Shown here: one piece after another, positions 9,235-18,020 of the stretch
Numbering within the stretch: position 1 is the first letter of the stretch
How the letters are laid out: every line of letters begins with the position of its first letter
Source: Paraburkholderia acidicola
GTDB lineage: Bacteria; Pseudomonadota; Gammaproteobacteria; Burkholderiales; Burkholderiaceae
DNA length: 64,000 nucleotides
NCBI RefSeq assembly: GCF_002362315.1
Contig: NZ_MTZV01000003.1
Span: forward strand, 372,001-436,000
Direction: 5' to 3'
Notes under the pieces: model-generated
What the model saw: the letters and a program-made list of their open reading frames with translations, nothing else
Told to the model about the DNA's origin: nothing
The model's database searches: none
Translations under genes and position numbers: made by a program

Positions 9235-10323
9235 TCAATGATCGGCGGGCACCGCGGCAAGCCCGTCGAGCAGCGCCTTGTGAAACGCCTGCGGGTCCTG
9301 CATCTGCGGCGCGTGACCCAGCTCCGCGAACTCGATCAGGCGCGCATGCGGAATCGCCTGCTGCGTGAGCTTCGCGAGTTCCGGGTAATGGCCGATCTTC
9401 GCGCGTACCTCCGGCGGCGAGATGTCCTTGCCGATCGCGGTGGTGTCCTTGTCGCCGATCATCAGTAGCGTCGGCACCTTCAGGTTGCCCAGTTCGTAGA
9501 CAACCGGCTGCGTGTAGATCATGTCGTACAGCAGCGCCGAATTCCACGCCACGATCTGCTTGCCCGGCCCGCGGTACATCCCAGCCAGCATCTGCACCCA
9601 CGGCTCGTAGTCGGCGCGCCACTGGCCTGCGTAATAGGTGGTCTGTTCGTAGCGGCGAATACCATCGGCGGTCGTTTTCAGCTCGCGCTGATACCACTCA
9701 TCCACCGATAACGACGGTACGCCCTTCGCTTTCCAGTCTTCGAGACCAATCGGATCGACAAGCACGAGCTGCTGCGTTTGCGCGGGGTACATCAACGCAT
9801 AGCGGATCGCCAGCATGCCGCCGGTCGAATGGCCGATCAGCGTGATCCGTTCGATACCGAGCGAGTCGAGCAGCGCGTGCGTATTGCGTGCGAGCTGCTG
9901 GAAGCTGTACTGATAGTGAGCCGGCTTGGTCGATTTGCAGAAGCCGATCTGGTCCGGCGCAACCACACGATAACCGGCGTCGGACAGCCGGCGTATCGTG
10001 CCCTCCCAGGTCGCCGCGCAGAAATTCTTGCCGTGCAGCAGCACCGCGGTTCGCCCGTTAGGGTGTTCCGGCCGGACGTCGAGGTAGGCCATGTGCAGCG
10101 CTTCGCCCTGCGATGTGAAATCGAACTGCTGGACCGGTGCGGGGTAGCTGAAGCCTTGCAGTTCCGGCCCGTAGGCTGGGCCGTCGGTGCCTGCGTCCGG
10201 CGCGGCGGGCGTACTGGAAGCGTCGCCGACGGCACCGGCGTCGGCGGTCGGCGCCAAGGCCAGCATCGATACGAGCGCCGACGCGGCGAACCGTGTGGCG
10301 AGAGAGGGGTAACGCGAAATCAT
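9235..10323 (-). CDS. Secreted alpha/beta-hydrolase
   Basis: 362-residue alpha/beta-hydrolase with an N-terminal signal peptide (about residues 1-29, ending in TADA). The nucleophile elbow is GHSTG with Ser166, the oxyanion strand LLHG is near 95-98, and the likely acid and base are Asp in GDKD and His in ELGHAP close to the C-terminus. Probably periplasmic or exported; an esterase or epoxide-hydrolase-like role is possible but not determined. A low-complexity Ala/Asp/Pro linker (30-50) follows the signal peptide. It converges on the oxidoreductase gene with an 11-bp gap. Confidence 0.88.
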   Translation of the reverse strand: MISRYPSLATRFAASALVSMLALAPTADAGAVGDASSTPAAPDAGTDGPAYGPELQGFSYPAPVQQFDFTSQGEALHMAYLDVRPEHPNGRTAVLLHGKNFCAATWEGTIRRLSDAGYRVVAPDQIGFCKSTKPAHYQYSFQQLARNTHALLDSLGIERITLIGHSTGGMLAIRYALMYPAQTQQLVLVDPIGLEDWKAKGVPSLSVDEWYQRELKTTADGIRRYEQTTYYAGQWRADYEPWVQMLAGMYRGPGKQIVAWNSALLYDMIYTQPVVYELGNLKVPTLLMIGDKDTTAIGKDISPPEVRAKIGHYPELAKLTQQAIPHARLIEFAELGHAPQMQDPQAFHKALLDGLAAVPADH

Positions 10324-10733
10324 GAATGGCGTGCCTCGTGCGACTCGGAGCCGACGATTCTACCGGCGGACCGCGCCGCCTGCTGCGAGGCCGGCAGGCG
10401 GACCGTGTAGCGGTCGATATTGCGTTGCCGCATCGTCTCGCCAGCGGATCGATTGAAGTAACCGGGCGATCGCGCAGCCGGCAAGCTATAGCGAACACGC
10501 CGATACCGGTCGATGCAATCCGGCTCAATCCATGCCCCCGCCACCCCGCCACTGCCATTGAATCGAGCGTGCGCCACGAATCGGTGCTAGAAATACGGGG
10601 CGCGCACCGCAACCGCTACTGCAACCGCAATCGAAACCGCAACGATCGCAACAACCGCAACACGAGGCAACCCGACGACAGCGCACAAGACGCCAGCACG
10701 ACCATCTGCGGCAAAACATCATAGGAGACGTAC
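10324..10733 (+). other. 410-bp region upstream of glgC with degenerate GCAACC repeats
   Basis: No gene supported. From about 10606 to 10668 the DNA is a run of imperfect repeats of GCAACCGC/GCAATCG type, about eight copies with drift. An AGGAG ribosome site at about 10722-10726 serves glgC. The region holds the divergent promoters for glgC and the secreted hydrolase, whose boxes I could not place with confidence. Confidence 0.5.
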
Positions 10734-12008
10734 ATGCACACACCGGCCAGTCTCAACGATCTGCAGCACACCACCCTTGCCATCGTGCTCGCGGGCGGCC
10801 GTGGCACCCGGCTCGGGCCGCTCACGAACAAACGCGTGAAACCGGCCGTGCACTTCGGTGGTAAATACCGGATCGTCGACTTTGCGCTCTCCAACTGCCT
10901 GAATTCGGGCATCCGCCGTATTGCCGTGGTGACGCAGTACAAGGCGCACTCGCTGCTGCGCCACGTGCAGCGCGGCTGGGGTTTCCTGCGCGGCGAGTTC
11001 AACGAGTTCATCGATCTGTGGCCGGCCCAGCAGCGCGTCGAAGGCGCGCACTGGTATCGCGGCACGGCGGACGCGGTGTTCCAGAATCTCGACATCATCC
11101 GTTCGATCCGCCCGAAGTACGTCGTCGTGCTGGCCGGCGATCACATCTACAAGATGGACTACACGCGGATGGTGCTCGACCACACCGAGAGCGGCGCGGA
11201 CTGCACGGTCGGTTGCATCGAGGTGCCGCGCATGGACGCGACCGCCTTCGGCGTGATGGCCGTCGATGCCTCGCGCCGTATCACCGGTTTCGTCGAAAAG
11301 CCCGCCGATCCGCCCGCCATGCCGGGCCGCCCCGATATCGCGCTCGCCAGCATGGGCATCTACGTGTTCAACGCGGACTACCTGTACACGCTGCTCGAGG
11401 AAAACATCACGAGCGCCGCCACCGATCACGATTTCGGCAAGGACATCCTGCCGCGCGTCGTCACCCAGGGCCACGCGATCGCGCATCCGTTCAGCATGTC
11501 GTGCGTGACGTCCGACCCGACGACCGAATCCTACTGGCGCGATGTCGGCACGATCGACGCATACTGGTCCGCGAATCTCGACCTCGCCTCGACGATCCCC
11601 GCGCTCGATCTGTACGACCGCAACTGGCCGATCTGGACGCATCAGGAGCAGTTGCCGCCGGCCAAGTTCGTGCGCGACCTGAACGGCCAGCAGGGCTCGG
11701 GCACGAGCATGATCGTGTGTGGCGGCTGCGTGATCACGGGTTCGCAGATCTCGCGCTCGGTGCTGTCGTCGAACGTGCTCGTGAAGTCGTTCTGTAACAT
11801 CAGTGAGGCAGTCTTGTTGCCACAGGTGACGGTTGGCGCGAGTTGCCGGTTACGCCGCGTGGTGATCGACCGGGGCTGTTCGATTCCTGACGGGACCGTG
11901 ATCGGCGAGGATCCGGTGCTCGATGGTGAGCGGTTCTACCGGACCGATAGCGGCGTCGTGCTGGTGACCGCGGAAGCGTTGCGGCGGCAGACCGAGGGCG
12001 CGCATTGA
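10734..12008 (+). CDS. glgC: Glucose-1-phosphate adenylyltransferase
   Basis: 424-residue ADP-glucose pyrophosphorylase, making ADP-glucose from ATP and glucose 1-phosphate for glycogen synthesis. The nucleotidyltransferase signature [13 protein letters not shown] (about 20-32) is followed by [20 protein letters not shown] (about 38-57), with [10 protein letters not shown] near 137-146. The C-terminal third is the left-handed beta-helix of this family. Length is typical of bacterial GlgC. An AGGAG site lies 7 bases before the ATG. It is followed by glgA after 203 bp, so the two probably work together; no glgB, glgX or glgP is present in the window. Confidence 0.96.
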   Translation: MHTPASLNDLQHTTLAIVLAGGRGTRLGPLTNKRVKPAVHFGGKYRIVDFALSNCLNSGIRRIAVVTQYKAHSLLRHVQRGWGFLRGEFNEFIDLWPAQQRVEGAHWYRGTADAVFQNLDIIRSIRPKYVVVLAGDHIYKMDYTRMVLDHTESGADCTVGCIEVPRMDATAFGVMAVDASRRITGFVEKPADPPAMPGRPDIALASMGIYVFNADYLYTLLEENITSAATDHDFGKDILPRVVTQGHAIAHPFSMSCVTSDPTTESYWRDVGTIDAYWSANLDLASTIPALDLYDRNWPIWTHQEQLPPAKFVRDLNGQQGSGTSMIVCGGCVITGSQISRSVLSSNVLVKSFCNISEAVLLPQVTVGASCRLRRVVIDRGCSIPDGTVIGEDPVLDGERFYRTDSGVVLVTAEALRRQTEGAH

Positions 12009-12211
12009 GCACATCGGCGGTGGCCGCGGGCGAGGCAGACGGAAGCGCTGCAATACCAAAGCGTTGCAGCGGCTTCCGCGCCAGTACGCCGCGGTCCAGT
12101 TGCGCAGACCGGGGGGCCGGTAGGTCACGCCGATACGTTGCTCAGGTAGATTGCTCAGCCAGGTTGCTCAGCTAGTTCAATTAACCGCGTCTCTCCACAG
12201 GTTCAACACTT

Positions 12212-13732
12212 ATGACGATTCGCGCGCTGCACGTTGCCAGCGAGCTGTATCCGCTTCTCAAGACCGGCGGTCTCGCCGACGTCGCCGGTGCGCTGCCGCC
12301 CGCGCTGATCGAGCGCGGCGCGGATGTACGCGTGCTGCTGCCGGGCTTTCCGGCAGTCGCGGCCGGGCTCGCGGACCTGCGCACGGTCGCGCGGCTCGAT
12401 CACCCGCTGCTAGGCCCGCGCGCAGGCATGCACCACCCCGCGCACGCAACGCGCACGGCCCACGCGACGCTCGAACTCGGCACGCTTCCCGCGAACGGCC
12501 TCTCGGTCTACATGATTCGCGACGACGCGCTGTACGACCGGCCCGGCAACCCGTATCTCGATGCCCAGCACGTGCCGTACGGCGACAACGCGGAACGCTT
12601 CGCGCTGCTCGGCTGGACCGCTGCGCAGCTCGCCCAGCATGCCGACCCGGCATGGACACCGCAGATCATCCACGCACACGACTGGCACGCGGGCCTCGCG
12701 CCCGCCTACCTGCGAGCCGCCGAACGTAGACACGGCAGGCGCCTCGCGCACACCGTGTTCACGGTGCATAACCTCGCCTACCAGGGCGTGTTCCCGGCGC
12801 AGACATTCGATCATCTGGCGTTGCCGGCCGACTTCTTCGACATGCACGGGGTCGAGTTCTACGGCCAGTTGTCGTTTCTGAAAGCGGGGCTCTACTACAG
12901 CGACCGGCTCACCACCGTCAGCCCCACGTATGCCCGCGAAATCCAGACGCTCGCGCAGGGCGGCGGGCTCGATGCGCTGCTGCGCGGCCGCACCCACGAT
13001 CTGACCGGCATCCTGAACGGCGTCGACTATGGCGTATGGAACCCCGCCAGCGATGAAGCCCTGGCCGCGCGCTACACGAGCAGCCGGCTCGCCGGCAAAC
13101 GCGCGTGCAAGACCGCGCTGCAGGAACGCTTTGGCCTCGCGCAGAAAAGCGATGCGCTGCTGTTCGGCGTCGTCAGCCGGCTCACCGAGCAGAAAGGCCT
13201 CGACCTGCTGCTCGGCGCACTGCCCGAGATCGTTTCGCGTGGCGGCCAGCTGGTGGTGCTCGGCACCGGCGACCCGGCGCTCGAAGCCGGCCTGCTGCGC
13301 GTCGCTCATGCGCATCCGGACGCCGTGGCTGTCGAACGCGGTTTCGACGAGCCGCTTGCCCACGCAATCGTCGCCGGTAGCGACGTGATTGCGGTGCCGT
13401 CGCGCTTCGAACCCTGTGGCCTCACGCAGCTCTACGCGCTCGCGTACGGCTCGTTGCCGCTCGTGCATCGGGTCGGCGGGCTGGCGGATACCGTCGTCGA
13501 CGCATCGCTGGAAAATCTCGCCGACGATCTCGCCACCGGTTTCGTGTTCGAGCGCTTCGAGCCGGAGGCGCTCAGCGGTGCGATCCGCCGTGCATTCGCG
13601 CTCCATGCGCGACACGGCGAATGGAAGGCCGCGCAGCAACGCGCGATGCGCCAGGATTTCGGTTGGGGTGCCTCGGCGCAACGTTATCTGGATCTCTATC
13701 GGTCGCTCGTGCAGGACCCTGCTGCCGCATAA
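12212..13732 (+). CDS. glgA: Glycogen synthase
   Basis: 506-residue GT5 glycogen synthase that transfers glucose from ADP-glucose to the growing alpha-1,4-glucan. The ADP-glucose-binding KTGGLADV motif is at about residues 15-22. HAHDWHAGLAP follows near 152-162, and the C-terminal GT-B domain shows FEPCGLTQLYALAYGSLP near 403-420 with a following VGGLADTV. The start ATG at 12212 places the KTGGL motif at the family's usual position. It lies 203 bp after glgC on the same strand. Cytoplasmic. Codon use matches the neighbours. Confidence 0.95.
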   Translation: MTIRALHVASELYPLLKTGGLADVAGALPPALIERGADVRVLLPGFPAVAAGLADLRTVARLDHPLLGPRAGMHHPAHATRTAHATLELGTLPANGLSVYMIRDDALYDRPGNPYLDAQHVPYGDNAERFALLGWTAAQLAQHADPAWTPQIIHAHDWHAGLAPAYLRAAERRHGRRLAHTVFTVHNLAYQGVFPAQTFDHLALPADFFDMHGVEFYGQLSFLKAGLYYSDRLTTVSPTYAREIQTLAQGGGLDALLRGRTHDLTGILNGVDYGVWNPASDEALAARYTSSRLAGKRACKTALQERFGLAQKSDALLFGVVSRLTEQKGLDLLLGALPEIVSRGGQLVVLGTGDPALEAGLLRVAHAHPDAVAVERGFDEPLAHAIVAGSDVIAVPSRFEPCGLTQLYALAYGSLPLVHRVGGLADTVVDASLENLADDLATGFVFERFEPEALSGAIRRAFALHARHGEWKAAQQRAMRQDFGWGASAQRYLDLYRSLVQDPAAA

Positions 13733-13745
13733 AAGACACCCGCGC

Positions 13746-13765
13746 CGGCCGCCAACAACCGGCCG
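13746..13765 (+). terminator. Hairpin after glgA
   Basis: CGGCCG at 13746-13751 and again at 13760-13765 form a 6-bp GC stem with an 8-base loop, 14 bp after the glgA stop. There is no following T-run, so it may be only a weak or Rho-assisted end signal. Confidence 0.35.
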
Positions 13766-14028
13766 CGGAGTCACGCATGCGCCGCCGAACACGGGCAACC
13801 GCCGGTACACAGGCGAGCACACGCAAGCGGGCTCAGCCCGCGCTCTTACCGTGTTCACCCCCGCCAACTGACGATTCCTGGCAACACTCGCCGCACGGCA
13901 CAGGTTTCGCCGCGCGAAAACTCATGTATTGTTCCTGCACTGGCGGGCGCCGGGGCGCCAGGCTGTAACCCGCCCCCCGCAACGCTCACACGCGGATCGC
14001 CCTGGTCCGCGCCCGATCGCAACCGACC

Positions 14029-14892
14029 ATGAAAAACGTACTGAGCATTCAGTCGCATGTCGTCTTCGGACACGCGGGCAACAGCGCCGCGGAGTTTCCG
14101 ATGCGCCGGCTCGGCGTCAACGTCTGGCCGCTCAATACCGTGCAGTTCTCGAACCACACGCAATACGGACACTGGACCGGCAGCGCGATCGATGCCGCGC
14201 AAATGGGTGACCTCGTCGACGGTATCGGCGCAATCGGCATGCTGCCGCGCTGTGACGCCGTGCTGTCCGGCTACCTCGGCACCCCCGAGCAGGCGCAGGC
14301 CGTCATCGACATCGTCGCCTCGGTGAAAGCCGCCAACCCGCACGCATGGTATTTCTGCGATCCGGTGATGGGCACCACGACCGGCTGCAAGGTCGAGCCG
14401 GGTATCCAGGAGTTTCTCGTCAGCACGATGCCCGAGATCGCCGACGGCATCGCGCCGAATCACAGCGAACTGCAACGGCTCGTCGGACGCACGCTCGAGA
14501 CTGTCGACGAAGCCGTAGCCGCCTGCCGTGAAGTGCTCAAGCGCGGCCCGAAGATCGTGCTCGTCAAACACCTGCTCGATCGCAACAGTCCCGCCGACCG
14601 CTTCAACATGCTCGCTGTCACTGAACGCGAAGCCTGGATGGGCCAGCGCCCGCTCTATCCGTTCGCGCGGCAACCGGTCGGCGTCGGCGACCTGACGAGC
14701 GCGGTGTTCGTCGCGCGCACGCTGCTCGGCGATCCGCTGCGTGCCGCGTTCGAACACACGCTCGCGGCGGTCAACGCTGTCGTGCGAACCACCTGGGAAG
14801 CGGGCCGCTACGAACTCGAACTGGTCGCGGCACAGGACGAGATCGCGCGGCCGCGCGAGTGGTTCGACGCGTGGATCGCGGACGCGACGTAA
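14029..14892 (+). CDS. pdxY: Pyridoxal kinase PdxY
   Basis: 287-residue ribokinase-like kinase that phosphorylates pyridoxal to pyridoxal 5'-phosphate in the vitamin B6 salvage path. The N-terminus ([21 protein letters not shown], about 6-26) is characteristic of PdxY/PdxK. DPVMG follows near 117-121, APNHSEL near 144-150, and the catalytic GVGDLT segment near 222-227 supplies the base Asp. Length matches E. coli PdxY. Its 296-bp upstream region holds no other gene. Independent of the glg genes in function. Confidence 0.95.
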   Translation: MKNVLSIQSHVVFGHAGNSAAEFPMRRLGVNVWPLNTVQFSNHTQYGHWTGSAIDAAQMGDLVDGIGAIGMLPRCDAVLSGYLGTPEQAQAVIDIVASVKAANPHAWYFCDPVMGTTTGCKVEPGIQEFLVSTMPEIADGIAPNHSELQRLVGRTLETVDEAVAACREVLKRGPKIVLVKHLLDRNSPADRFNMLAVTEREAWMGQRPLYPFARQPVGVGDLTSAVFVARTLLGDPLRAAFEHTLAAVNAVVRTTWEAGRYELELVAAQDEIARPREWFDAWIADAT

Positions 14893-14912
14893 GAGGCGCA
14901 ACAAACAAGGGG

Positions 14913-15884
14913 CTAGATATCCTCACCCGGTTCTTCACGTATCGGCGAAAGGCCGCCCGGTGTTGCCACACGAAATGTCGGGTTGGATGGCCGTGCCGCA
15001 GGTGCTTTTGGAACACTCACGTTCTCCGCCGCCGGAGAAGGCTGTGCGCGTCGGATTCTCGGGCGAGAAGAATCGGGGCCGTAGCCACGTGTTTCTCGTG
15101 CCTTTTTCCCTTCACTCTTCATCCGATCTGCCTCGGGAGTTGTATATAGCCCAGCGTACGATTCCTCCGGTCCCGCTGAAGAAGGCCATGCTGACGGGAT
15201 CGTCGAATCAGAAGAGCCGGGAGCGTGGTCACGCGTTGTTTGCCCCACGCCCGCCTGATGCCCCGTCTGCATTCCCTCCTTGCTGCCCGGCATTAGCCGT
15301 GAAGACGATAGCGCAGGAAATTGCTCAATGAGTTCCGCCAGCGTCCTTTCGTCGGCTAACTCAAAACCGTCTATCAGGCTTGGTACTCCCTGAAGGTGGC
15401 CTTCAGCAAGTTGAGGTGATGACGGTGGGGAATTCAGTAGGTCGAGCTCCGCCCTTTCTCTGTCCTTCCTTATTCTTGCGTGCTCGGCCAGGTTTTTTTC
15501 ACGTTCCCCCCGCTGAGCCTCCAGGTCGGCATGCTTGCCAAGCGCCCCCGTGCCTGAAGATCTCTCTAGAAGTCCCTCTGCCGTAGTCCCTAATACATCC
15601 CAGTGCCCCTTCACCCGCCCAAGGACTTTAGCCAACGGAGCCGGATAGCCTCGTTTTTCGAATTCCTCCGATGCCTGTCTGGATATTACTGGGCGTGCCT
15701 GCTTCCTGTAATTCCGGACAAGATCTGGGTCCTTCTCTCTAGCCAGAAGCTCGCCCAATTGCCCAAACGCATTTGGGGTCTCTCTATCTTGTCCCCCGCC
15801 ATTCTTGGGCGGCAAGGTCGAATTCGCCGTATCCCGTTCAGAGCTTGATGAGGTAGACCCTAGGCCAATAGGCAGCTTTATCAC
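14913..15884 (-). CDS. Orphan Ser/Pro-rich protein, candidate type III secreted effector
   Basis: 323 residues with no domain I recognise. The start is GTG at 15884 with AGGA seven bases upstream; an in-frame TAA seven codons upstream rules out a longer form. The first 50 residues fit type III secretion patterns: six serines (12%), an aliphatic residue at position 4, and no Asp or Glu before residue 16. There is no Sec signal. Residues about 55-150 are charged and helical; about 200-323 are Ser/Pro/Gly-rich and probably disordered. Codon use differs from neighbours (more TCC, AGA, GGA), suggesting transfer. A perfect TTCGC-N15-TTCGC box lies 67 bp upstream on the same strand. No secretion-system genes are nearby. 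The effector role is inference. Confidence 0.7.
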   Translation of the reverse strand: MIKLPIGLGSTSSSSERDTANSTLPPKNGGGQDRETPNAFGQLGELLAREKDPDLVRNYRKQARPVISRQASEEFEKRGYPAPLAKVLGRVKGHWDVLGTTAEGLLERSSGTGALGKHADLEAQRGEREKNLAEHARIRKDRERAELDLLNSPPSSPQLAEGHLQGVPSLIDGFELADERTLAELIEQFPALSSSRLMPGSKEGMQTGHQAGVGQTTRDHAPGSSDSTIPSAWPSSAGPEESYAGLYTTPEADRMKSEGKKARETRGYGPDSSRPRIRRAQPSPAAENVSVPKAPAARPSNPTFRVATPGGLSPIREEPGEDI

Positions 15885-15951
15885 GATCAGATCCTGGTAG
15901 TGTTAGATGGCTCCATTCAACACGCTTTCCCCGACACCTCACTCCCGATGA

Positions 15952-15976
15952 GCGAATCACTCGACCGAATTGCGAA
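15952..15976 (-). promoter_or_regulatory. PIP/hrpII box
   Basis: On the minus strand the sequence reads TTCGC, 15 bases, TTCGC. This is the exact consensus of the plant-inducible-promoter box (HrpX, Xanthomonas) and of the hrpII box TTCG-N16-TTCG (HrpB, Ralstonia). A weak -10-like TTGAAT lies about 32 bases downstream, the distance usual for functional PIP promoters. The box ends 67 bp before the GTG of the orphan protein gene. Confidence 0.65.
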
Positions 15977-16057
15977 GCCTCGGCGCATCAAGGTTATGGC
16001 TGCCCCAACCGCCTATAATCCCTACCGCAAGACATCCCAGCACAGAACGAGGTTCAG

Positions 16058-16519
16058 ATGGACGATCATATCCGCAGCGAGCGGGAAGAATTTTTTGAAC
16101 AGTTGTGCATCAGCGTCGATGCCGGCGAAACCCACGAACAGGAAGCGATCGAGTTCTTCGAGAACCAGTTCGGCGAAGCGGACTTCGATCCCGCGGAATG
16201 GCTCGACATTGCGCTCTACCACGCACCCGAAGTCGCGCGCGGCGTCATCGAGCTGGTCGCTGCCGACGACCGCGCCCGCAGCAATATCGCCGCAGTGATC
16301 GCAGACAATCTCGACATCTCGTACGGTGAAGACGAATGCGAGCAGTTTGCGCAGACGTTGCAATTCGCGCTCGCCAACGGCATTCCAGTCGATTTCGATC
16401 TGGTGCTCGACGGCTGCCAGCGTGCCATCGACGATCTCGACACGTGGGCCGACGAAGACACCAAAGCACCGCTGCTGCGCTTGCGCGAAGAACTGTTGCG
16501 TCTGCAAGCAGACGAATAA
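16058..16519 (+). CDS. Conserved-looking acidic hypothetical protein
   Basis: 153-residue acidic, predominantly helical cytoplasmic protein without signal peptide or membrane segment; Asp and Glu make up a large share. I do not recognise a family. GAGG five bases ahead of the ATG is a good ribosome site, and codon use is typical of the host, so it is a real gene. It is divergent from the PIP-box gene, with its start 81 bp beyond that box. The acidic character could suit a chaperone or adaptor, but nothing in the sequence shows that. Confidence 0.75.
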   Translation: MDDHIRSEREEFFEQLCISVDAGETHEQEAIEFFENQFGEADFDPAEWLDIALYHAPEVARGVIELVAADDRARSNIAAVIADNLDISYGEDECEQFAQTLQFALANGIPVDFDLVLDGCQRAIDDLDTWADEDTKAPLLRLREELLRLQADE

Positions 16520-16850
16520 GAGCAGACGAATAAGTCTGGTCTGACGAATCGCGACTAGAATCAGATCGCAACGCGTTGCCACGCGACGCTCACCACACAC
16601 GTCTGAACTCCCTTCAATCGCCGCGTATCGCTGTGCCGAAATGCGCACGCGAAGCGCGGCGTTCTGCCAAGACGTTCGCAAATTGGCTTCTTATATTCGC
16701 GCCACGTCGAACCCGAGCTGGCGCGCATTGCACATTTCATTAGCCGCTTCATTGGCACATGAGTCGCGCGCTTCCGTGTTTTCCTGCATTGCCCGCACAG
16801 CCGTATCGTCCGTACGCTGGCGGCGTCACCTGTCGATGAAAGGAGAAATC
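16520..16850 (+). other. 331-bp region upstream of the amino-acid-binding protein gene
   Basis: No gene is supported. The frame of the downstream binding protein stays open through most of this stretch, but its translation is not protein-like. A sigma-54-like element sits at 16752-16767 and an AGGAG ribosome site at 16841-16845. Confidence 0.5.
16752..16767 (+). promoter_or_regulatory. Possible sigma-54 promoter
   Basis: TTGGCAC (16752-16758) matches the -24 element. A GC at 16766-16767 falls exactly 10 bases after the GG, as in -24/-12 promoters, although the -12 box reads TCGC rather than TTGC. It lies about 85 bp before the start of the binding-protein gene. Confidence 0.4.
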
Positions 16851-18002
16851 ATGAGCTTTCGCAAGACGCTGAAACCGGTCGCGGTGGCGCTCGGCATGTT
16901 GTTCGCGACGGCGCCTCTCGCCGCTCTCGCCGACAGCCTGTCCGTCAAGATCGGCTTTGCCGCACCGCTCACCGGTGCCAATGCCGGTTACGGCAAGGAC
17001 CTCGAGTACGGCGTGCGGCTCGCGCTCGACGAGGCCAACGCGCAGCAGATCAAGATCGGCGGCAAGGTCGCCCATTTCGATCTCGTATCGGAAGACGATC
17101 AGGCCGATCCGCGCATCGGCGTGCAGGCGGCGCAAAAACTTGTCGACCAGAACGTGTCGGTGGTCGTCGGCCACTTCAACTCGGGTACGACGATTCCCGC
17201 GTCGCGCGTCTACGAGACCGCGGGCATTCCGATGATCGACCCCGCGGCGACCAATCCGGTCATCACCGGCCAGGGCTTCGCGAACACCTTCATGGTGATC
17301 TCCACCGACGCGCAGAACGCCGGCAACGCCGGCATCTACGCGGTCGAAGTGACGAAGGCGAAGCGCATTGCGATTCTCGACGACCGCACCGCCTTCGGTC
17401 AGGGCGAAGCCGACGAGTTCGAGAAAGCGGTGAAAGCACACGGCGGCAATCTCGTCACCCACGAATTCACGTCGAACCAGGCCGTCGATTTCCGCACCCA
17501 GCTCACCAAGATCAAGGCTGCCGATGCGGACCTCCTGTTCTTCGGCGGGCTCGATACGCAGGCGGCGTCGGTGGCCAAGCAGATGAAGCAGTTGGGACTG
17601 AAGGCGCAGCTAGTGGGCGGCGGCGGTGTGATGGACCCCGAGTTCATCAAGCTCGCCGGCGACGCCGCCGATGGCGCGATGGCCTGGGAGTACGGCCGGC
17701 CGCTTGCGCAACTGCCGGGTGGCAAGGACTTCTCACAGAAGTTCAAGAAGCAGTTCGGCGTCGACATCCTGTCGTATGCGCCGTTCGGCTACGACGCCGC
17801 ATGGGCTGCGATCAAGGCGATGGAAGCGGCGAAGTCGCCGGTGCCAGCGACCTATCGACCGGCGTTGAAGAGTATCAGCTTCGACGGCGTCACCGGGCAC
17901 ATCGCGTTCGATAGCAATGGCGCGTTGAAGAATGCCGCGTCCACGCTGTATCAGGTGAAAGGTGGTACCTGGGTGCCGATCGTGACGAAGGGCGGTAGCT
18001 GA
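16851..18002 (+). CDS. Branched-chain amino acid ABC transporter substrate-binding protein (LivJ/LivK type)
   Basis: 383-residue periplasmic binding protein of the leucine/isoleucine/valine family. It has a signal peptide (residues about 1-26, cleavage after ALA) followed by VKIGFAAPLTGANAGYGKD, the classic LivJ/LivK mature start. The two-lobed type I periplasmic fold spans the rest. The ATG at 16851 is chosen because AGGAG lies five bases ahead and the signal peptide starts there; an ATG at 16836 would add five residues. No permease or ATPase genes follow, so it is an orphan that must use a transporter encoded elsewhere. Confidence 0.93.
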   Translation: MSFRKTLKPVAVALGMLFATAPLAALADSLSVKIGFAAPLTGANAGYGKDLEYGVRLALDEANAQQIKIGGKVAHFDLVSEDDQADPRIGVQAAQKLVDQNVSVVVGHFNSGTTIPASRVYETAGIPMIDPAATNPVITGQGFANTFMVISTDAQNAGNAGIYAVEVTKAKRIAILDDRTAFGQGEADEFEKAVKAHGGNLVTHEFTSNQAVDFRTQLTKIKAADADLLFFGGLDTQAASVAKQMKQLGLKAQLVGGGGVMDPEFIKLAGDAADGAMAWEYGRPLAQLPGGKDFSQKFKKQFGVDILSYAPFGYDAAWAAIKAMEAAKSPVPATYRPALKSISFDGVTGHIAFDSNGALKNAASTLYQVKGGTWVPIVTKGGS

Positions 18003-18020
18003 TTCTTCATACGCTGCGCG

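Noticed and set aside
10326..10724. 132-codon frame upstream of glgC
   Set aside because: Its C-terminal part is an Asn-Arg repeat produced by the GCAACC repeat DNA.
12410..13867. 485-codon antisense frame over glgA
   Set aside because: It is a GC-rich shadow of glgA, with Arg/Glu-heavy composition and no family features.
16022..16681. 219-codon antisense frame over the acidic hypothetical gene
   Set aside because: The plus-strand gene has a good ribosome site and normal codon use, so this is its shadow.
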